A stretch of 64,000 bases of DNA from Pelagibacteraceae bacterium AG-390-C22. Lineage in GTDB: Bacteria; Pseudomonadota; Alphaproteobacteria; Pelagibacterales; Pelagibacteraceae. Under the pieces are notes generated by a model. It did no database searches, was not told where the DNA came from, and saw nothing but the letters and a program-made list of their open reading frames with translations. Shown one piece after another: positions 59,338 to 64,000 of this stretch; the first letter of the stretch is position 1; each line of letters opens with the position of its first letter. Location: assembly GCA_003278125.1 (NCBI GenBank), contig QCGX01000006.1, forward strand, positions 1 through 64,000, read 5' to 3'. The position numbers and the translations under genes are program-made.

Positions 59338-61636
59338 AATAATTATTTTTTTAACATATATATTTTTTTTTGTACCAGTATTAGCTGAAAATCTTAATAT
59401 TGAGTCCTCAATTATCACAGTAGATAAAAAAACAAGAATTACTATTTTTAAAGATCAAGTCTCTGTTAAAGATGAAAAAAATAATCAACTTTTAACAGAG
59501 TCTGCTGAATATAATAAGGACCTTCAAATATTAAAAACATTTGGAAAAACTACAGTTATGACTTCAGGAGGCTTTACTATAGAAGGTCAAGACTTTTTTT
59601 TTGACAATAATGAAAATTATATAAAATCAGATAGCCCAGCAACTGTTTTAGATTTAGAAAAGAACAAAATTTACTTAGATAATTTTAAATACTCAACTTC
59701 AGATGGTTTCTTTAAATCAGCTGGAAAAATAGAAGTTATAGATTCTAAAAATAATAAATACAACTTTTCTCAAATTTATATAGATGAAAAGAAAAAAGAA
59801 ATTGTAGGAACTGATTCTAAAGCATTTCTAAATCAAGAAGACTTTAAAATCAGCAAAGATAACAAGCCTCGTATTTTTTCAAACACTGTTAATATGTATG
59901 AAGAAAAAACTAAATTTACTAAAAGTATCTTTACATTATGTGATTATAGAAAAAATGATAAATGTCCGCCATGGTCAATACAAGCTAATGAAATGCTTCA
60001 CGATCAAAAAAAGAAAACAGTTTTTTACGATAACGCAGTAATAAAAGTTTATGATTTTCCAATTCTTTTTCTACCAAAATTGTCACATCCTGACCCTACT
60101 GTGGACAGAAGATCAGGTTTTTTGGTTCCGTCATTTTCTGACTCTAAAAATCTAGGATCAGGTTTTGATATTCCTTATTTTTGGGCCTTAGGAAAAGATA
60201 AAGATTTCACTTTGAGAAATAATATTTTTGCTTCAGAAAATCCTTTATTCTTAGGCGAATATAGACAAGCATTTAAAAAATCAAACTTAATTTTAGATTT
60301 TGGTTACACAGAGGGTTATAAAAAAACTTCAGAAACAAAAAAATCCGGAGATAAATCACATTTCTTTTCTAAATTTGTAAAAAATTTTAAGGGAAAAAAT
60401 AACTCTAGCAATAGCGTTGAACTTACAGTGCAAGAAGTGTCAAATGATAAATATTTGAAATTATACAAGATAAAATCAGACTTAGTTGATTATGAAACAG
60501 ATGTTCTTGAAAATTCTTTAGTTTTCAACAGAGAAAGTGAAAAATCTTTTTTAGGTTTTAAAGCAAGCGCATATGAAACATTAAAAGATAATTACAATGA
60601 CAAATATGAATATATTTTACCAGACGTTATTTATGATAGAAATTTATTCGCTAGTAATAAATATGGAAGTTTAGATCTTACTTCAAATTTAAATGTTCAT
60701 AACTATGATACCAATAAGTTTACAAAATTTTTTGTTAATGATCTAGATTGGAAATTTAGAACTAACATTTTTACATCTGGCCTAAAAGGGAATTGGATAG
60801 GAAAATTAAAAAATGTTAATTATGAAGCCAAAAATACAACTGAATATAAAGAAGAAACAGAAACAGAATTATTCGGAGCTCTTGGTTATCTAGGTAAAAT
60901 TGATCTTTTTAAAAATGATAACAATAATAATTACCTATTAACTCCTAAAATGCTTTTAAGATATTCCCCAGGAAGCATGCGTAAAGATAATAGTAGTTTT
61001 AGAATAAATAATAAAAATATATTTAGTTTAGATAGATTGAACTCTTATAACAATTTTGAGAATGGTCTGAGTACTACTGTTGGATTTGACTATGAAGTCA
61101 AAGATAATGACAAAGAGTTTAATTTTTCTATAGGTCAAATAATAAATAAAAAAGAAAATAAAGATATGCCTTCTTCTTCAAGCTTAGATGAAAAATTGTC
61201 TGATTTGGTAGGTAATACAAATATTAAAATTAACAATAAATTAGATTTTAATTACAATTTTGCTTTAGATCAAAACTACAAAGATTTAAATTATAATGAG
61301 ATGGGATTTAATGTTGATTTAAATCCTATTAAATTCGATATAGATTATCTTCAAGAAAAAAAACACATTGGTAACCAAGAATATTTCAAAACTAGTGCGC
61401 AATATTTAAAAGGTGATAATGGGCTCTTTGCTTTTGAAATGAAAAGAAATATAGTTACGAATTCTTCAGAATATTATAATTTAAGTTATGAATATCTAAA
61501 TGATTGTCTTAGAGCAGGCTTAGTTTATAGAAGAGAATTTTATAATGATTCTGAATTAGAGGCAGAAAATTCATTGATGTTCAAAATCACATTAACTCCT
61601 TTTGGAGATATTAAATCGCCCTCTTTTAACAAATAA
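59327..61636 (+). CDS. lptD: LPS-assembly outer membrane protein LptD
   Basis: N-terminal OstA-like region, PILFLPKLSHPDPTVDRRSGFLVPSFSDSKNLGSGFDIPYFWAL. Confidence 0.95.
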   Translation: MKNRIIIFLTYIFFFVPVLAENLNIESSIITVDKKTRITIFKDQVSVKDEKNNQLLTESAEYNKDLQILKTFGKTTVMTSGGFTIEGQDFFFDNNENYIKSDSPATVLDLEKNKIYLDNFKYSTSDGFFKSAGKIEVIDSKNNKYNFSQIYIDEKKKEIVGTDSKAFLNQEDFKISKDNKPRIFSNTVNMYEEKTKFTKSIFTLCDYRKNDKCPPWSIQANEMLHDQKKKTVFYDNAVIKVYDFPILFLPKLSHPDPTVDRRSGFLVPSFSDSKNLGSGFDIPYFWALGKDKDFTLRNNIFASENPLFLGEYRQAFKKSNLILDFGYTEGYKKTSETKKSGDKSHFFSKFVKNFKGKNNSSNSVELTVQEVSNDKYLKLYKIKSDLVDYETDVLENSLVFNRESEKSFLGFKASAYETLKDNYNDKYEYILPDVIYDRNLFASNKYGSLDLTSNLNVHNYDTNKFTKFFVNDLDWKFRTNIFTSGLKGNWIGKLKNVNYEAKNTTEYKEETETELFGALGYLGKIDLFKNDNNNNYLLTPKMLLRYSPGSMRKDNSSFRINNKNIFSLDRLNSYNNFENGLSTTVGFDYEVKDNDKEFNFSIGQIINKKENKDMPSSSSLDEKLSDLVGNTNIKINNKLDFNYNFALDQNYKDLNYNEMGFNVDLNPIKFDIDYLQEKKHIGNQEYFKTSAQYLKGDNGLFAFEMKRNIVTNSSEYYNLSYEYLNDCLRAGLVYRREFYNDSELEAENSLMFKITLTPFGDIKSPSFNK

Positions 61637-62581
61637 ATGGAAATAAAAAAAAATCTAAAGATTCTTTTCATTATAATCTTACTAAATATTGGAACTAATT
61701 CATTTGCATCAACAAAAAATAAAATAGTTGTAAGTGTTGAAAATCAAATAATCAGTTCATATGAGTTAAAGAATAAAATAAAAACAATACTATTTCTAAG
61801 TGACCAAAACTTAAGTCAAAAAAATATTGATTTTACAAAACAAATAGCGTTACAACAACTAATTGATTATAAATTAAAAAAAATTCAAATAACAAAATTT
61901 AATATTAAATCAGACAATAATATTCAGACTAAGAATCATTTAGAAAGCCTATCTTCAAAGTATGAGACAAATATTGATGGAATGAAAAAAATTTTTAAAA
62001 ACAATAATCTTGATTTTGAACTGTATGTAAATGAAATTGAAACTGAATTTAATTGGCAAAAATTAATTTTCCGTACTTTTAGAGATAAAATTACTTTAGA
62101 TAAAAATGAAATAGATAATGAGTTAAATGATCTATTAGAAACCAAAAGTAATCTTCAAGAATATGAATTAGCAGAAATTGAAATATCATTGAAAAATAAT
62201 TCAGATGACAAAAATACTATTATAGAAGTTAATAACCAAATTGAAAAAATTGGATTTGAAAAAACAGCAATAAAATATAGTATGTCGACCACATCTTTGG
62301 ACGGTGGAAAAATAGGTTGGATAAACTCTAAATCTTTATCAAAAAAAATTTTGACTATTTTGGATAAAATGAAAATCGGTGATATTTCAGAGCCTATAGT
62401 ACAAACAAATACTGCAACTATAATAAAGTTATTAGATAAAAAAACTATAAATCTTAACGAAATGGATCTGAATGAATTAAGAAAAAAAATAGTCAACAAT
62501 AAAAAAAATGAACTTCTAAGTCTTTATTCTAACAATTATCTTTCAAAAATAAAGAATAATGCTCTAATTGAAATAAGATGA
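61637..62581 (+). CDS. surA: SurA-like periplasmic chaperone/peptidyl-prolyl isomerase
   Basis: Signal peptide, NKIVVSVENQIISSYELKNKIK (SurA_N), single parvulin-like segment (LDGGKIGWINSKSLSKKILTILDKMKIGDISEPI); between lptD and pdxA. Confidence 0.85.
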   Translation: MEIKKNLKILFIIILLNIGTNSFASTKNKIVVSVENQIISSYELKNKIKTILFLSDQNLSQKNIDFTKQIALQQLIDYKLKKIQITKFNIKSDNNIQTKNHLESLSSKYETNIDGMKKIFKNNNLDFELYVNEIETEFNWQKLIFRTFRDKITLDKNEIDNELNDLLETKSNLQEYELAEIEISLKNNSDDKNTIIEVNNQIEKIGFEKTAIKYSMSTTSLDGGKIGWINSKSLSKKILTILDKMKIGDISEPIVQTNTATIIKLLDKKTINLNEMDLNELRKKIVNNKKNELLSLYSNNYLSKIKNNALIEIR

Positions 62582-63543
62582 AGAAAAAAATTATTATAGT
62601 AGCTGGTGATCCAAATAGTATTAACTCTGAGATAATTTCAAAAACTTGGAAAGCAGTTAATACATCTATTAAAAGAAAGATATATCTAATAGGCAATTTT
62701 AATTTGATTTATAAACAATTTAAAAAGCTTAAACGTAAGGTTACAATTATTAAAGTGAAACAATTAAAAGATCGCTCTTCTCCAAACAAATTAAAAATAA
62801 TTGATATCCCTTTAAATTTTAAAAATCCATTTAAAGTCTCATTGCAAAACTCAACAAAATATATAACTGAGTCTTTTAATTTAGCTCATAAATTAGCTCA
62901 AAATAAGAAAGTTAAAGGATTAATCAACTGTCCTATTGATAAAAAATTATTAAATAAGTCGAAAAAAATTGGTGTTACTGAGTTTTTAGCATCAAAAAAT
63001 AAAATAAATAAAGATTCTGAAGTAATGTTTATTCATAATAAAAAACTCTCGGTTGTGCCAATTACAACTCATATAAATATTAAAAATGTATCAAAAAAAA
63101 TAAATATAAATCTTATAATAAAAAAAATGAATACATTACAAAAAGATTTTAAAAAACTATTTGGTAAAAGCCCTAAAATTGGAATTTTGGGCCTTAACCC
63201 TCATAATGCTGAGTTAAACAGTAATTCAGAGGAGGTGCGAATAATTAATCCAGCCATACTAAAACTTAAGAAAAAAGGATTTTATGTGGAGGGCCCCTTA
63301 TCAGCAGACACTTTGTTTATAAATAATTATAAAAAATATGACGTTATAGTTGGAATGTATCATGATCAAGTTTTAACACCTTTTAAATCTCTATTTCAAT
63401 TTGATGCTATTAACATAACTCTTGGATTAGATTACTTGCGAGTATCTCCAGATCATGGGCCTGCTAAAGATAGAATTAATAAAAATACAGCTAATCATTT
63501 GAGTTTGTTAAGTTGTGTTAAGTTTATTAATAGTCTTAATTAA
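62578..63543 (+). CDS. pdxA: 4-hydroxythreonine-4-phosphate dehydrogenase
   Basis: GDPNSINSEII, ILGLNPHNAE, GPLSADTLF, GMYHDQVLTPFK, RVSPDHGPAKD. Confidence 0.95.
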   Translation: MKKKIIIVAGDPNSINSEIISKTWKAVNTSIKRKIYLIGNFNLIYKQFKKLKRKVTIIKVKQLKDRSSPNKLKIIDIPLNFKNPFKVSLQNSTKYITESFNLAHKLAQNKKVKGLINCPIDKKLLNKSKKIGVTEFLASKNKINKDSEVMFIHNKKLSVVPITTHINIKNVSKKININLIIKKMNTLQKDFKKLFGKSPKIGILGLNPHNAELNSNSEEVRIINPAILKLKKKGFYVEGPLSADTLFINNYKKYDVIVGMYHDQVLTPFKSLFQFDAINITLGLDYLRVSPDHGPAKDRINKNTANHLSLLSCVKFINSLN

Positions 63544-64000
63544 TGCGCTACGCAAAAAAATCTCTTGGGCAAAACTATTTAACAGATTTAAATATAGTAA
63601 AAAAAATAGTCAATTTAACAAAAATTTTTAATAAAAATATTTTAGAAATTGGTCCTGGTAAAGGAGCTCTCACAGATGAAATCTTAAAATATAAACCAAA
63701 ATCTCTTATGTTAATTGAGAAAGATGATAACCTGACAAAAGAATTAAGATCAAAATATGCAAATAATAAAAAAATAACAATTTATAATAAAGATATTCTT
63801 AAATTTGATTTTGAAAAAAAATTAAAAGAAAACTCTATTATTTTTGGGAATCTTCCTTACAATATTTCTTCTCAAATACTGGTTAAAATAATTAAATTCA
63901 AGAAATGGCCTCCTAAATACTCTGACATAATTTTCATGTTTCAAAAAGAGTTAGCAGAAAGAGTCGTTGGAAAATTACATACATCAAAATATGGAAGATT
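63543..64000 (+). CDS. rsmA: 16S rRNA dimethyladenosine transferase (partial, runs off window end)
   Basis: ATG overlaps the pdxA stop (TAATG); MRYAKKSLGQNYLTDLNIVKKIVN...ILEIGPGKGALTDEIL...IIFGNLPYNISSQIL. Confidence 0.95.
   Translation, partial: MRYAKKSLGQNYLTDLNIVKKIVNLTKIFNKNILEIGPGKGALTDEILKYKPKSLMLIEKDDNLTKELRSKYANNKKITIYNKDILKFDFEKKLKENSIIFGNLPYNISSQILVKIIKFKKWPPKYSDIIFMFQKELAERVVGKLHTSKYGR

Noticed and set aside
1-64000. CRISPR arrays, transposases, integrases, phage modules, rRNA, riboswitches
   Set aside because: No repeat-spacer pattern, mobile-element protein or rRNA sequence was recognised; thiS/thiG and glnA upstream regions showed no riboswitch core I could identify.

Overview
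The window is AT-rich, densely packed bacterial chromosome. Gene content and compaction fit a SAR11/Pelagibacterales-type alphaproteobacterium; this is inferred from the sequence, not from a search. Core blocks: nuoA-E (minus), tRNA-Asp/tRNA-Val, tig-clpP-clpX-lon, tRNA-Leu, glnA, an iscR-suf operon with an inserted VOC gene, tyrS/anmK, prfB with an intact programmed +1 frameshift site, PBP1A, RNase E/G, thiSG, aroQ-accBC, aspS/hda-like/purMN, ndk/pepA, lptF-lptG-lptD-surA-like-pdxA-rsmA. Two accessory surface-glycan loci interrupt the core. The first (3.9-7.4 kb) holds an 850-aa three-domain SDR-cupin-C-methyltransferase plus a GT17-like glycosyltransferase. The second (13.3-24.8 kb) holds a D,D-heptose pathway (gmhA, hddA, fused nucleotidyltransferase-GmhB phosphatase). 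In the same operon are a split PDH-E1-like thiamine-diphosphate enzyme pair, a DegT-fold enzyme whose PLP lysine is replaced by His (ColD-type 3-dehydratase signature), a B12-binding radical SAM protein, an RmlC-like epimerase and an SDR. My best candidate for an undescribed system is this operon, proposed to build a 3-deoxy, carbon-branched sugar from GDP-heptose. No CRISPR, rRNA, transposase, integrase or phage genes were seen.
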